From Sistotremastrum niveocremeum HHB9708 (taxonomy: Eukaryota; Basidiomycota; Agaricomycetes; Sistotremastrales; Sistotremastraceae), in the NCBI GenBank assembly GCA_001630475.1, contig KV419412.1, positions 394,867 to 458,866 of the forward strand: a stretch of DNA of 64,000 nucleotides, read 5' to 3'. The first letter of the stretch is position 1, and every line of letters starts with the position of its first letter. Under the pieces are notes generated by a model. The model saw only the letters and a list, made by a program, of their open reading frames with translations. It was not told where the DNA came from and searched no databases. Below are positions 44,509-57,100 of the stretch, one piece after another. Position numbers and translations under genes: made by a program.

Positions 44509-47500
44509 ATGCGAAGTCGAAAGACGCCCGCCAGTTCGTCGAGGGAGGCACCTGCGATGGCTGCGAAAGATGACTTAGCACCGAAATTTGATCGAATGAT
44601 CAGCTTGATGGAGGAGCAGAATAAGATGATGGGAGAGCAGGGGAAGACTTTGAAGGAGCATAGTAAGATGCTGGAAGCCCTTGAAAAGGACGCAACCCGA
44701 GGTCTGACAGCGTCTTCTTGCATCAGGAGATATTCACTGACCATAGTATATCATTGTCTAGATGACACGGCGCACGAAGGAAGAGGTCTGAAAGATGAAT
44801 CTACGTGGGGTGCTTTGGATAAAGAAGCGCTAGCGAGGCTCAAAATTTTGGTTGATGGATGGAAAGACCTTATGAATGTTTCGTTGATCTTCGTAAGCCG
44901 TCGTGTTCACTCGAAGAAATCTGGAGCTAACACAAACCATATTGATAAGATCGCGCTCTTCTTGACGGTCGTCACAGCCTTCATATCACCTATCATCCAA
45001 CTATTCTCAACACCTTCATCGACGAAGGCAAAACCACCGCTCCCTCCGACATCATTACAGCTCGTCGCTTTGTTCTACTATTTGGCGCTCATGTTTAGTG
45101 TGAGTTAGTGTTTTCATAATAGGTGATCGCAGACTCACTCGTACGATCACAGATCTGCAATTCGGTGATGTGTGTCCTGGGGCTCCAATGGGCAGGAAGG
45201 CTGCTCTCTGTGCCTCTGGGAAAAACAAATCTAGAACGCGCGCTGAACCGGGAACGTCGTAAGGTCCTGGCCGAACAGCGCCTCCTCCCTCTTATGGGAG
45301 TTCTTTTCTGGACCCTTCTTCTCTCCATCGCGTTCTTTGTGATTGGCTTCCTCATCCAGTTGTGGGCCTTATCCTTCTCATTCGAGGAAAGAGCTTCGAT
45401 TCTCATAGTCGGCGCTGTTGCCGCTACGGCCCTTGCAATCACTATCCTCGGCCTCATTCTCGCGACCACATATCACGCCGCAGTACACAAGAACTCACCG
45501 TTCGAGAGCCCTCTGAGCTCTGCTTCGGTCGCGACTTGGGCTTGGCTGAAACACGTGACGACGAAGCCCAAGAACGTGAGCAAGATAGAGAAGGGAGGAG
45601 CACGTCAATGGTCTCAGCAAGGATTCACGATCAAATGTCTTAAGTCACTCCGACATTGTATCCAAGACTTTTCTCGATGGAGCGTTGGGAAGCTACCTGT
45701 GTCGGCAGGATTACCGTCTCTCGAAGAGGAAAAAGGGCCTCGAGACGAGGCTGAGCCTGCGACGCAAGAGGAGAAGCCAATCGAGGAGCTACTGAAGGAA
45801 GACGAAGACGACAACGAAAACGTGCAAGCACTAAAAGCCTACGCACGTCTAGTCATCAATACGAATGACGCTGAGGTGTTGGAGAGAGCAGTGCCTTCAT
45901 TTGAGATTGGAGAGTGGTCCAAGAACGGAGGAGACTTGCTGCCGGTGTTGTTAGCAGTGCGAGAACGATTTTTGGCGACAGATACCTCATTCCGGGTGAA
46001 GGAGACAGTGGACAAGCAGTTGCTCCGCTGCAGACAGTGGAGTGGATGGAGGATTTATGGGTATTGGAGAGACGACCTCGAAGGAAATATGATCACATGG
46101 TGGTGCAGAGATCATTGCGCTGCTTTGGCTAGAGGAGCCCATGAATCTCGCCGCCAGTTCTTCTCTGCTCTTGTCTTCTTCACTTCATTCGATCCGGGCA
46201 ACAGCGACCTGCGGGGTGATCCAGGGATCGACTCGTATGAGGATAGCGTCGCCCGAGTTCTCTCTTCATTCGACCAAGAGGGAACATTAGGATTCCGATT
46301 CTTTGTCTTCGTCACGGCTGTTGAGGAGTGCAGATCTCTCCTTGGAGTTGGCAACTCTGATGTCACTGGCATTCTTTCTCTACGTGGTCGACCTTCTCTT
46401 CTCCGTTCTTTGCTGCGGAATCCGTACATCGATTGGGATGAGATCAAAGACATTGTTGCATTCATCACACAAGGCAACGAAGTTGCTGTATTGGAAGAAT
46501 TAGCCGAATTTTTCTCCAACCTTCCTGACATCAGGCTCGTGTGGCATGATCTCCTAGTGATTGAATTCCTTGCTTCTCTCATCCCGTTGCTACCATCAAA
46601 CTTCTCCGTCCCTCAATATCTTGATCTTAGCCCTACCCTCAGTCTTTTCCTCCGCTATCAGTCAGACATTCCAGATTCACTATCACGTTACATCGACACA
46701 CTTCTTTACTTCCTCGATCACGGGGGTTTCGGGCTCCTCTCGTCCCTTCTAGTGGCTCACGAATTCTTTCAGTTCTGCCTCGCATTATCATCAGATGATA
46801 ATCTCCTGAGCACGAATAATCAAGATCGCGCTAAATTCTATTTGGAGCGACATGGGGCTCTCGTTGGTACGTATTTCCCATAAGCTTCTGTTTCACTTTG
46901 TGACATCTTTTCATAGCACTTCCTCCAGCTTCTCCTCGGGACCTTCAGGATCTCGTCGATGCCATTCAGCTGTATCAGGACAACCTGACCTCGGAAGATC
47001 TGGAGGGGAGTTTTGTTGACGCTGTCAAGGAGTGTGACTCTCTTTGTCGAGAAGGCAGACAAGCTGAAATCAAGATCCTCCTTTCGCACCTTGACTTGGC
47101 TTCTCTTCCTCTTTTAGTCCTTCGATGTCCAGGTTTTTCTGGGCGTCATATTTCCGCGCTCATCAATTTGATCATACAAGAGAACGGGCCAGAGCATGTG
47201 CGTACTGCTCCTGACGTCCTTGCCAACATTCCACCGATGGCGCGATCTCATGGCGACCTCCCTGTTCTCTCATTCCTTGCGTCTCTCATTCCGTTCCTCC
47301 ACCCAGAATATATTGTTCCTCCAGACTTTGACCTGTCTCAGACGCTCACACGCTTGATGCGCAGCGACCCTCATGAACAAACTTGGCGGAAACACTCTGA
47401 TACCTTGATGCTCTACCTTCATCGCGGTGCTTTTGATACCCTTTCTGACCGAGCCTCGGTCGGAACCTTCCTCGACACTTGTGCAGAGAGCGACACTTGG

Positions 47501-47854
47501 GCTATGAGACATTGGAGGCAGGATCAACGAACAAGTGCTCCCACCCGCGAACGAGCCATCCAACTCAAAGAGAAGCTCGAGTCGCTTCATGCAGGTGGGC
47601 CACCGTGACTTTCATTGTCTGCCTGTGTTCCTGACTGACAGCCTGTTTCTCTTCTAGACCCATGTCCCGCCGTTGACGTCCCCCACGCTCTCTCCACCCC
47701 TCGAGAAGAGAACAAGCCGCGGCCAATGGCTCTTCAAATATGGCATGCAGTCACACGACGGCTGAAAGGCATCTGGAGATCAGGGAGGAAGGGTGGGAGA
47801 TTGGTCGCAGCTGGGGACGTAGAGATGGCTTTGAAAGATCAGACAGAGACATAA
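44509..47854 (+). CDS. DUF6535 membrane protein, two-module form (D3)
   Basis: A multi-exon gene of about 1000 residues. N-terminus: MRSRKTPASSSREAPAM, then coiled coil (MEEQNKMMGEQGKTLKEHSK). The DUF6535 domain runs from DESTWGALDKEALARLKILV through helices IALFLTVVTAFISPIIQLF, LVALFYYLALMFS/ICNSVM, LLPLMGVLFWTLLLSIAFFV and ILIVGAVAATALAITILGLI. The link region holds LKAYARLVINTNDAEVLERA and RFLATDTSFRVKETV. Module 1 contains LRSLLRNPYIDWDEIKDIVA, FLASLIPLLPSNFSVPQ and LLYFLDHGGF. Module 2 contains FVDAVKECDSLCREGRQAEI, FLASLIPFLHPEYIVPP and LMLYLHRGAF. The tail is VAAGDVEMALKDQTET. Long soluble helical repeats on a membrane anchor suggest a scaffold or receptor-like role, which is unproven. 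The 5' part matches D5, the 3' part D2 and D6. Confidence 0.87.
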
Positions 47855-47966
47855 ATATGTGTAGAGCGAGCTTCTGCGCTTTGGCAGAAACAGATCATTT
47901 GAAGCCAGAGCAATTATCCATGACTTGAAAGAGCCTGACACCGTCATCGCGTCGTCCGAGGTGGAT

Positions 47967-47985
47967 AATAAGCGCCTGCGGGCTC
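47967..47985 (+). repeat. Shared upstream block of array, before D4
   Basis: ATAAGCGCCTGCGGGCTCT, a diverged copy of the block at 43842, 663 bp upstream of the D4 start. Confidence 0.55.
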
Positions 47986-48424
47986 TGTCCGTACGATCAT
48001 CAGAGCCGGCTCCTCCTCGATATCCCGCTCGTCGTTTGCAAGCTGCAGCCTGTATCTAATTTGATTTTTCTTTTCTCTGTCCCGAAATTTATTTTGAACG
48101 ATCATATACGTCGCTTTGTCGACATTCGTCGATGTGGCACGAGAGTCTCCCATGTCTCCGGCTACCGTGCATGGCAGCAACCTTATAGTTTAGCTGGACG
48201 TCACCGCTAGACGATTCAAAATCTCGTCCGCTGCATGGAGAGTTCCAGCCATTCGGCGTCCTTTCTCCACGATTCTTCAGCGCGACTCACGGTAACCTCA
48301 AACTGAGACGGATTACTCGAGATGACCGAGATTTGGTCCTTCATAAACTGATCATACCTGTAAGTGCTCCCTCTGTTATGAACATATTGTGCGTGATTAC
48401 AGTAATGAACTCGCAAATATTCTA

Positions 48425-48440
48425 ATTGGCTGATTTTCCT
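48425..48440 (+). promoter_or_regulatory. CCAAT-type promoter block of D4
   Basis: ATTGGCTGATTTTCCT, 205 bp upstream of the D4 ATG, followed by CAGACGCTGA as in D5 and D7. Confidence 0.58.
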
Positions 48441-48629
48441 GCTCAGACGCTGAGGAGGCAGTGTCAAGGCACTAACCTGACAGGTTGCCCCATCGTAGCG
48501 CGACTCCGTGCTCTCACTTTCACACCCATACCCACACCCCTCTCTCCGCTCTTATCATCTTCCATCATCTCCCATCGTCGCCCTATCGTCCCCCGTCGTT
48601 TCCGCCAACTCTCACCAACTACGCTCAAG

Positions 48630-51600
48630 ATGGCGGATCCTGAACCGCCGGTCATCGTGACTGCAAAAGATGGGTCTGCCTCCTCGATAGGAGATCTGGG
48701 CACGAAATTCGATGTCATGATTGACTTGATGAAGTCGCACATTGCTATCGTCACTGAACAAAGCAAGACGCAGACCGAACAGAGCCAGATCCTGAGGGAT
48801 CACAGCAAGATGTTGGAGGCACTAGAGAAGGACGCAACAAGAGGTATCGTATCATTACGTCCGTTTCTTGAGAACAATTCGCTGATAAAATGGTAGACGA
48901 TAAAGCCTACGAAGGAAGAGGTCTAAAAGATGAATCAACGTGGGGTGCGTTAGATAAGGAAGCGTTAGCGAAGATCAAAGTGCTTGTAGATGGATGGAAA
49001 GACCTCATGAATGTATCCCTTATTTTCGTAAGTCATCATACTCCGCGATACAAATTTGTAGTTCATGTGTGAATCTCATCCCATTTAGATTGCTCTCTTC
49101 CTGACAGTTGTAACCGCTTTTATAGCTCCTATTATCCAACTATTCTCGACTCCTTCGTCGACAAAGGCAAGACCACCGCTCCCTCCGACCTCATTACAGC
49201 TCGTCGCTTTGTTCTATTATTTAGCGCTTATGTTCAGTGTAAGTTAGATTTCGGAATGCTTGATCAGAGAGTTACTCATATGTTTACAGATTTGCAATTC
49301 AGTAATGTGTGTGCTTGGCCTGCAGTGGGCAGGAAGGTTACTCTCTGTACCTCTCGGGAAGACAAACCTAGAACGCACTCTGAATCGCGAGCGCCGCAGA
49401 GTCCTCGCCGAACAACGTCTCCTCCCTCTGATGGGAGTTTTGTTTTGGACCCTTCTCCTTTCCATCGCCTTCTTCGTCATCGGATTCCTTATCCAATTCT
49501 GGGCGTTATCATTTTCTTTTGACGAACGCGCGCCTATGCTCATCATCGGCGCTGTTTCTGCTACCGCGCTCGCGATCACTATCCTCGGCGTCATTCTTGC
49601 CACCACTTACCATGCCATGGTACACAAAAACTCTCCATTTGAGAGCCCCCTGAGCACTGCTTCGGTCGCGACTTTGGCGTGGCTGAAGCGAGTGACAGGG
49701 AAGAGCGAGAAGAAGACCACAAAGAAGAGCGATGAAAGACGACGATGGTATCAGCAAGGATTCATGATCAAACATGCCAACTCGTTCCGACATCGCGTCC
49801 AAGGCTTCCCCCGGTGGGTCGCTGCCAAGCTAAACCTCTCACCAGGATCGCCGTCTCACAAGTCGTCGGGAGAGAAAGAAAGACATCAAGACAATCCTGA
49901 GCCTGAGACGGAAGAGGAGAAGCCAATCGAGGTCTTGATGAAAGAAACTGCCGACGACAATGAGACCGTGCAAGCACTCAAAGCCTACGCGCGTCTAGTC
50001 GTTAACACGAATGACGCCGAGGTACTGGAGAGAGCGGTACCCTCATTCGAGTTGGGAGAATGGTGCATCAGCGGAGGAGATCTGCTACCGGTCTTCCTGG
50101 CAATGCGAGGACGGTTTCTGGCGACAGACACTTCGTTTCGAGTGAAGGAGACAGTGAACAAGCGGACGGTTGATTGTAGAGAGTGGAGCGGATGGACAGA
50201 CGAGTATGGGAGATGGAGAGAGCATTTGGAAGGAACCGAGATCCCTCGCTGGTGCAGAAATGAATGCTTTGATCTGGTCGATCGATCACACGAATCTCAT
50301 CGACAATTCTTCCCTTCATTGGTTTTCTTCGCTTCCCTCGATCCGCACAACGCAGATCTGCGAAGACGTCGGCTTGAGTCATACGAGGAAAGTGTCGCAC
50401 GGGTTCTCTCTTCATTCGACCAAGACGAGGAATTGGGATACCGATTCGATGTCTTCCTTTCAGCTGTCATCGAGTGCACATCTCTCCTCAGCGATGGCAG
50501 ATCGGATGACGTCACTCGCATTCTTTCTAGCGGTGATCGACCTTCTCTTCTCCGCTCTTTACTCCGGAACCCGTGGTACGTGTGGGATGGCATCAAGGAC
50601 ATTGTCGCGTTGATCACAGGAGGGAACGAAGTTGCTGTATTGGAGGAAATGGCCGAATTCTTCTCCAATCTCCCTGACATGGATCTCGTGCATGGAGATC
50701 TGCTTGTGATCCACTTCCTCGAATCCCTCATTCCGTCTCTGCCCCCGACTTTCACTGTCCCCCAGTCCTTCGATCTTATCCCTACTCTCACGCTGTTCCT
50801 CCGCGTTCAGTCACGCATCGAGTATTCACTGCCGCGTTACACTGACCCACTCCTCTACTTCCTCGACCACGGCGGCCTTAAGCAGCTCTCCTCCCTTCGT
50901 CCCGCTCACGACTTCTTCCGACTCTGCCTCACGCAATCGTCCAATGACCAGCTCGACACTGTTTCGGATCGTGCCCGATTCTATCTTTCCGAACATCATG
51001 AGGCATTCACTCGTAAGTTATTGCTCTTTGCCTTGGATTCATTTCTGACTATTTTCGACAGCTCTCCCGGGTCCGTCCGACCAAGATCTCGAGGATCTCG
51101 TTGATGCCCTCGTTTCGTACAAGAAGAACACGTCATCCCAAGATTTACAAGGGAACTTTATAGATGCAGTTATGGGGTGCGACTGTCTTTTACGTGAACA
51201 GAAGAAGGACGAGGTTACAGATATTCTGCTGCGCGTGGGCCACCTCCCCATCCTCGAGGCTTTCATCCGGAATCCTCGCCTCCGCCTCAAACACATCTCG
51301 GCTCTTGTCCTTCTCATTATAGAAGGAGGAGAATATACCTATCTCCGTTGTCTGAGTCCTGCCATCACCGATCCGTCACTGTTAGACCTCCCTGGCGCCT
51401 ATAACCCTATTCTCGAGTTTCTCGCACTCCTTCTCCGACATCTTCCCTCCGCCTTCACCGTCCCTCGAGAATTTGATCTGTCTCAAACATTCAGCCTATT
51501 CATGCGCAACAGGCCCGATAAGGACACCTGGCGCAAATTCTCCGATGCCTTGATCCAATATCTCGATCATGGCGCCCTAGGGGCACTTTCCGATCAGATC

Positions 51601-52009
51601 TATGTTCGACGTTTCCTCAAACTCTGCGTCAACCCTTATGGCCCTGAATTCTTGTTTTGGGAGCCGAATGAACGAACTAGTGAATCGACTCGTCAACGAG
51701 CCGCTGAATTGATGAAGAAACTTGATGCCGGTGAGCACATTTTGTCGTAAACTACTATTTCTTGCTTACGAATCTAATTCATGGCGTGAAGATCAACAGT
51801 CCTCGGGTGGTGATCGTACCGCTGGTGATGTGAATCCGCCAGAGCCTATCAACACCGATATAGCAGAGCCTCGAGGACCGTTCGCGATTCGAGTGTGGCA
51901 CGCACTCGCCTCACGGCTCACGGAAGCCTGGCCTTGGAAGAGAGGTGGAAAGACAGGCGGCCAAGTCGGCGATGTGGAGATGGCTTTGCGATCGCCTGGC
52001 GGTGCGTAG
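48630..52009 (+). CDS. DUF6535 membrane protein, two-module form (D4)
   Basis: Same exon layout as D3. The N-terminus differs: MADPEPPVIVTAKDGSASS, with coiled coil EQSKTQTEQSQILRDHSK. The DUF6535 domain is complete (DESTWGALDKEALAKIKVLV; IALFLTVVTAFIAPIIQLF; ICNSVMCVLGLQWAGRLLSV; GVLFWTLLLSIAFFVIGFLI; ILGVILATTYHAMV). Module 1 contains LLRNPWYVWDGIKDIVALIT and FLESLIPSLPPTFTVPQSF. The module junction uses a normal GTAAGT donor at 51013. Module 2 is of a second type shared with D5: LVDALVSYKKNTSSQDL, CDCLLREQKKDEVTDILL, AITDPSLLDLPGAYNPILEF. The tail is GQVGDVEMALRSPGGA. Function unknown. Confidence 0.87.
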
Positions 52010-52629
52010 AGGTCAGGTAGTTGATCTTCTAATCCGTCACTTTTCGAGATGACGTGTTGCCTACGGCATTACTGCATCTGTTTATATCTGAGGTGTATCA
52101 GACATAATATCTATTTCTCAGCTACCAACCGAACCTCTTCCTTCGTACAATTGTGGTACTAATTGTATTTGATCTTCGATTCGATCCCAAGAAAGAGCTT
52201 GAGAGACGGAGGGTCTCGCGGTCGTCACGACGCGTTGTCACACTCTCCAGAGCTTCCGGTGTTGCTCAAGGTGTTGCTTTTGATCCATCACTCGCGTTAC
52301 TGGTCGTAATTTGCTGTCTCTACTACTGAAGCAAAATGGGAGGTCCTCCCATGGTCCTAGATAAATTCATTTCTGGGGAAGATCGCATATAACTTCGCAG
52401 ACAGAAAGCTCCGATCACAAGATGAGACTCGGACAACAACGAACTTGCAGATAAAAAAGCTCGAATGTGTCCCATATCTTAAAGGTTCGCATGCCGTTAG
52501 TCTGAGTGCTGAAAGTAGAGTCCAACAAATAGCAAAAATCTTGATGGAGGCGGAGTTGAGGTCATCATGCGTCGTATCAAGACGAGCACCATTATGACTA
52601 TCATAACTTGAGAGATGTATCACAATCAG

Positions 52630-52950
52630 TCAGAGGTTGAGTCGACGGATGAAGCTTTTGATGAGGGTGAATAGAGCGATTGAGATGCCGAGGAGAATAG
52701 CGAAAAATTCGAGGCTGATTCTGTACAGAAAAATATCTTCGCGCCGCGGACTGACTGATGGCCATACGATTTTGACAGACGAAGTTGAGGCTAAGAGCTG
52801 GAATTGAAAATTGACTTCGAGGGTGCTGTAGTAGTGCGAGAAATGGACGGTGCGCCTGAGTCTGGACATCCGGACTCGAACGAAGCGCTGGCGCATGGAA
52901 TGTTTGATTTTCCGAGCATCCACACGATCATCTCTTTCAAGAATTGGCAA
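52630..52950 (-). CDS. Tail-anchored hypothetical protein segment (copy 2)
   Basis: A minus-strand frame reads PILERDDRVDARKIKHSM, a basic stretch (RQRFVRVRMSRLRRTVHFSH), then FQFQLLASTSSVKIVWPS, and ends with a hydrophobic helix, LEFFAILLGISIALFTLI, and a basic tail, KSFIRRLNL, before the stop. This topology suggests a C-terminal membrane anchor with the N-terminus in the cytosol. The start is not fixed, since an upstream exon is likely. DNA similarity with the spacer between D2 and D3 (42830-43300) shows that it duplicated along with the array. I do not recognise the family. Confidence 0.5.
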   Translation of the reverse strand: MPILERDDRVDARKIKHSMRQRFVRVRMSRLRRTVHFSHYYSTLEVNFQFQLLASTSSVKIVWPSVSPRREDIFLYRISLEFFAILLGISIALFTLIKSFIRRLNL

Positions 52951-53540
52951 GAATTTTCTTAGTGCCGGAGAGCGAGTTCGGCTATCGTGTGGGTGTTGGG
53001 GCTAGCTAAAGAATACGGAACAGATATCGACCCATATGAGGCGACGCGAACATCTCGTCGACAGGGCCAGAAGTGTTGGAGTCTGATCTTGATATCGCAT
53101 CGGACACAGATGTATCTCTGGCTTGCAAACCGCTGTCTGTAGAGGGAAAATCGTTGGATCAGTCTTGTATTTTGTCGAGATTTTGTGGGACGACGCACCA
53201 AGGCATCAGAGGGAGAACGTACTGCAATCTAAAATCTGCCGCATTGATTTCTAGTTTCTAGCTGCTCACTATCGTTCCTGTTCCCTCATTTCTCAAGGTT
53301 TTGTATCGCTGTTCTCATGCCTGATGATTCTATAAGTGGATGCAATGATGGCATCGATGAGCAATATTTTGCTACGCACAAGGATATCGATAATCCCTCA
53401 TTGGCAGGTCTTAACCCGGGCATAAGTAAGCTTCAGATCTCAAGAGCGCTTCGTCATTCAAGACGAGATCTGCGAATTAGATGGCAGTGAGTTTCAGAAT
53501 AGTCGTGCGGCAACAAAGGTGAAAGAAAACGCAGCATACG

Positions 53541-53558
53541 ATAAGCGCTGGCGAGGTC
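53541..53558 (+). repeat. Shared upstream block of array, before D5
   Basis: ATAAGCGCTGGCGAGGTC, 654 bp upstream of the D5 start, followed by TTTCTCTCCTCGACCATTAT; closest to the D3 copy. Confidence 0.62.
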
Positions 53559-54017
53559 TTTCTCTCCTCGACCATTATGCATCGTCTTTCCCTGTGGCGA
53601 TCTTCTACTTCTTGATGACTATATTCCATCACGCTGTTTCTATGAATCTCTACCGTGATGTACGTCGATCAGCGTCAAATTCGGCGTGGATATTTTTGCT
53701 CACTCGCGTGCCACCTGATCTCAGGTCTCATTCGACAGGCATCCCGACTAAATCGTATTATGCTCTTAATCTCGAGCGAATAATGCCCGCTCCACCCCTC
53801 GTTTTCAATACGTCGAGATGCTCATCCTCTCATGAACCCACGTTCAATCATTCGGCCTTCGCAGTGTCACCGCCGTCGACTCCCTCGACAAGTCCCAGTA
53901 CCTCGAGTACAACAGTTCGAATCATTCGAACATGCCCCAGGGTACTCCTGGCTCTCTGACAGCCTAAACCTTTGGACCTCGCTCAAGTGAGGATATATTT
54001 ACCTGCGAATATTTTTC

Positions 54018-54033
54018 ATTGGCTGATTTTCCT
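54018..54033 (+). promoter_or_regulatory. CCAAT-type promoter block of D5
   Basis: ATTGGCTGATTTTCCT, 177 bp upstream of the D5 ATG, followed by TCCAGACGCTCGATGC. Confidence 0.58.
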
Positions 54034-54194
54034 TCCAGACGCTCGATGCTATGCTATGCTCAGGCACTGGGAACACGTTCCCTCGGTGCACCCACCCTCT
54101 CGTCTCTCTCACCACCTCTCACTCCCATTAACCCGACTCTCTCTCTCCCTCTCCCCGACGCCCCTAGGTCGACCCGTGTTACACCCTCGTCACC

Positions 54195-57100
54195 ATGCGA
54201 AGTCGAAAGACTTCCACGAGTTCTTCGAAAGGAAGTCCTGTAACGACTGCGAAAGATGATCTAGCGCCGAAATTCGATCGAATGATTAGTCTGATGGAGG
54301 AGCAGAACAAGATAATGACACAACAGAGTCAGACGCAGACGGAACAAAGTCAGCTCTTGAAGGATCATAGTAAGATGCTGGAAGCGTTAGAGAAGGATGC
54401 GACTCGAGGTTTGACAGCCATTTTTACTGAGACGATGATCGCTGACGATAAGGTCGTAGACGATAAGGCATATGAAGAAAGAGGCCTGAAAGACGAATCC
54501 ACCTGGGGCGCTTTGGATAAGGAAGCTTTGGCGAAGATCAAAGTGCTTGTAGATGGATGGAAAGATTTGATGAATGTTTCACTGATCTTTGTAAGCCAAC
54601 GTGTTCTCGGACAAATCTTGAGCTAATACGATAGATGTTGATAAGATCGCGCTCTTCTTGACTGTCGTCACCGCTTTCATCTCTCCAATTATCCAGCTAT
54701 TCTCGACTCCTTCATCGACGAAGGCGAAGCCCTCCCTCCCTTCTACATCCTTGCAGCTCGTAGCGCTATTCTATTATTTAGCGCTGATGTTCAGCGTAAG
54801 TCAGACCCAGAATTGTATGATCAATAGCTCACCCATGCTCTGCAGATCTGCAATTCCGTGATGTGTGTTCTTGGTCTACAATGGGCCGGACGACTGCTCT
54901 CGGTTCCATTAGGAAAAACAAACCTGGAGCGCGCTCTAAATCGCGAGCGTCGTAAAGTCTTGGCCGAACAGCGCCTCCTCCCTTTAATGGGAGTTTTATT
55001 CTGGACACTCCTCTTCTCTATCGCCTTTTTTGTCATCGGGTTCCTTATCCAGCTCTGGGCACTATCCTTTTCCTTCGATGAACACGCGCCAATTCTCATC
55101 ATCGGTGCCATCAGTGCTACAGCGCTCGCCATCACCATCCTCGGCGTCATTCTTGCGACGACTTATCACGCTACTGTGCACAAAAACTCGCCGTTTGAGA
55201 GCCCTCTTAGTTCTGCGTCAATGGCAGTTCTGGAGTGGATAAAGCGAGTCATGAAGAGCCAGCAGGAGACTTATGCAGAGAAAACCAAAACACCGCAATC
55301 GAAGCAGCCCTACCTCCCGTCCGCACAACTTCACTCCTTCCTGCGTCGCATCCAGCGCTTTACCAACAGAATTTTAAAGAAGCCGTATCTTGCTCCAGAG
55401 GCACCGTCCGACGAGTTATCGGGAGGACAAGGAGTGACTCGGAATGAGATCGAGCAGAAGCAGGGAGAGCCGATCGAGGTGTTGTTGGAAGAGAAAGTAG
55501 ATGATGATGAGATTGTGCAAGCGCTTAAAGCCTACGCGCGTCTAGTCATCAACACCAACGACGCCGAAATCTTGGAGCGAGCCGTGCCTTCCTTCGAGAT
55601 TGGAGAATGGTGCATGAGTGGAAAGGAGCTGTTTCTGGTCTTCGTGGCTGTACGACAACGGTTCTTGGCAACAGATACTTCGTTTCGGGTGAAGGAGACG
55701 GTGAAGCAGCAGTTGGCCGCTTGCAGAGAGTGGAGTGGATGGACAGGTTACGGAGACGAGTACGGGGACTGGAGATCTGATCTTGAAGGAAATTGGATCA
55801 CTCAATTCTGCGGAGATCAATGCAATCATCTGGTCCGAGAATCACATGAATCCCACCGACAATTCTTCTCTTCATGGGTTTTCTTCAGATCACTCGATCC
55901 ACTCAACAAAGATCTGCGTGGATACTCGCCTGACTCGTACGAGGAAAGTGTCGCGCGAGTTCTCACTTCATTCGGTCGAGACGGTGAATTGGGAAACAGA
56001 AGTGATGTCTTTTCGTGGGCTGTGGTCGAGTGCAGATCTCTCCTCAAAGATGGCAGATCGGATGACGTCACCCGCATTCTTTCCAGCGGTGATCCATCTA
56101 CTATTCTCCGATCACTGCTCCGGAATCCGCACATGGAATGGGATTACATTGCAGACGTTGTTGCGTTTATCACAAGAGGGAACGAAGTTTCCATATTGGG
56201 AGAATTGGCAGAGTTCTTCTCCGACCTGCCTGACATCAAACCCGTGGTACAAACTCTGCTTGTGATGAATTTCCTTGGTTCCCTCATTCCATCGCTGCCC
56301 TCGACGTTCACTGTCCCCCGATCCTTCGATCTTGCCCCTGTCCTCACTCTCCTCCTCCGCTATCAGTCAGACGTCGAGTATTCACTGTCGTGTTACAGCG
56401 ACATACTCTTCTACTTTCTCGATCACGGCGGCTCCGAAGTCCTCTCGTCCCTTCGTCCCGCTTACAACTTCCTCCAACTGTGTCTCACCCTTTCCTCTGA
56501 TGATCCCCGCAACAAGACTGTCTCTGATCGTGCCCAGCTCTATCTCGCTGTACATCATGCAGCTTTCATTCGCAAGCCATCTCTCTTTGCCTCTGATTCA
56601 CCTCTGACTCACTCGGATAGCTCTCCTGGGACCCTCTGATCAAGATTTGGAAGATCTCATTGATGCAATCGTAGCATACAAAGAGGACACCTCGTCAGAC
56701 GACTTGGAATTTTCTTTTATAGATGCAGTGACAGAATGCGACGCTCTTATTCGAGAACAAAAAGGGCCCGAGATCAATGACGTTCTATCTCGTGTGGGTC
56801 ACCTTCCAATCCTCGACGTTCTCATCCGCAATCCGGCTATCCCGCTATCAAACTTTTCGTCCCTCTTCCCCCTTGCTATCAAAGGACAAGAGCATACTTA
56901 CCTACGCGATCTGAGTCCTGTCATCAACGACCCATCGTTACTGGACCCTTCTCATGTTTCCAGACCTATCATCGAGGTTCTCGCGTTCATTCTACCATCT
57001 CTGCCCTCCGACTTCACCGTCCCGCTGCCATTTGATCTTGCGCCGACAATTTCACTGTTCATGCGGAATGAACCTGAGAGGGACACCTGGCGTCAATATT

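Larger units (their letters stand above)
52010..54017. other. Long spacer between D4 and D5
   Basis: About 2 kb. It contains a minus-strand tail-anchored coding segment (52630-52950), a further open but unrecognised minus frame (52959-53201), the upstream block at 53541, and sequence closely matching the spacer before D3 (for example TGTGGCGATCTTCTACT and ATGAATCTCTAC). Confidence 0.5.

Noticed and set aside
48426-48629. Possible N-terminal extension of D4 upstream of its ATG
   Set aside because: The frame is open, but the region is the shared CCAAT leader with pyrimidine-rich sequence and other members have non-homologous or closed frames there.
49509-50791. Several open minus-strand frames within D4, with similar ones in D3, D5 and D6
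   Set aside because: They recur at equal places because the sense genes are paralogous; they show Arg/Ser-rich antisense composition and no domains.
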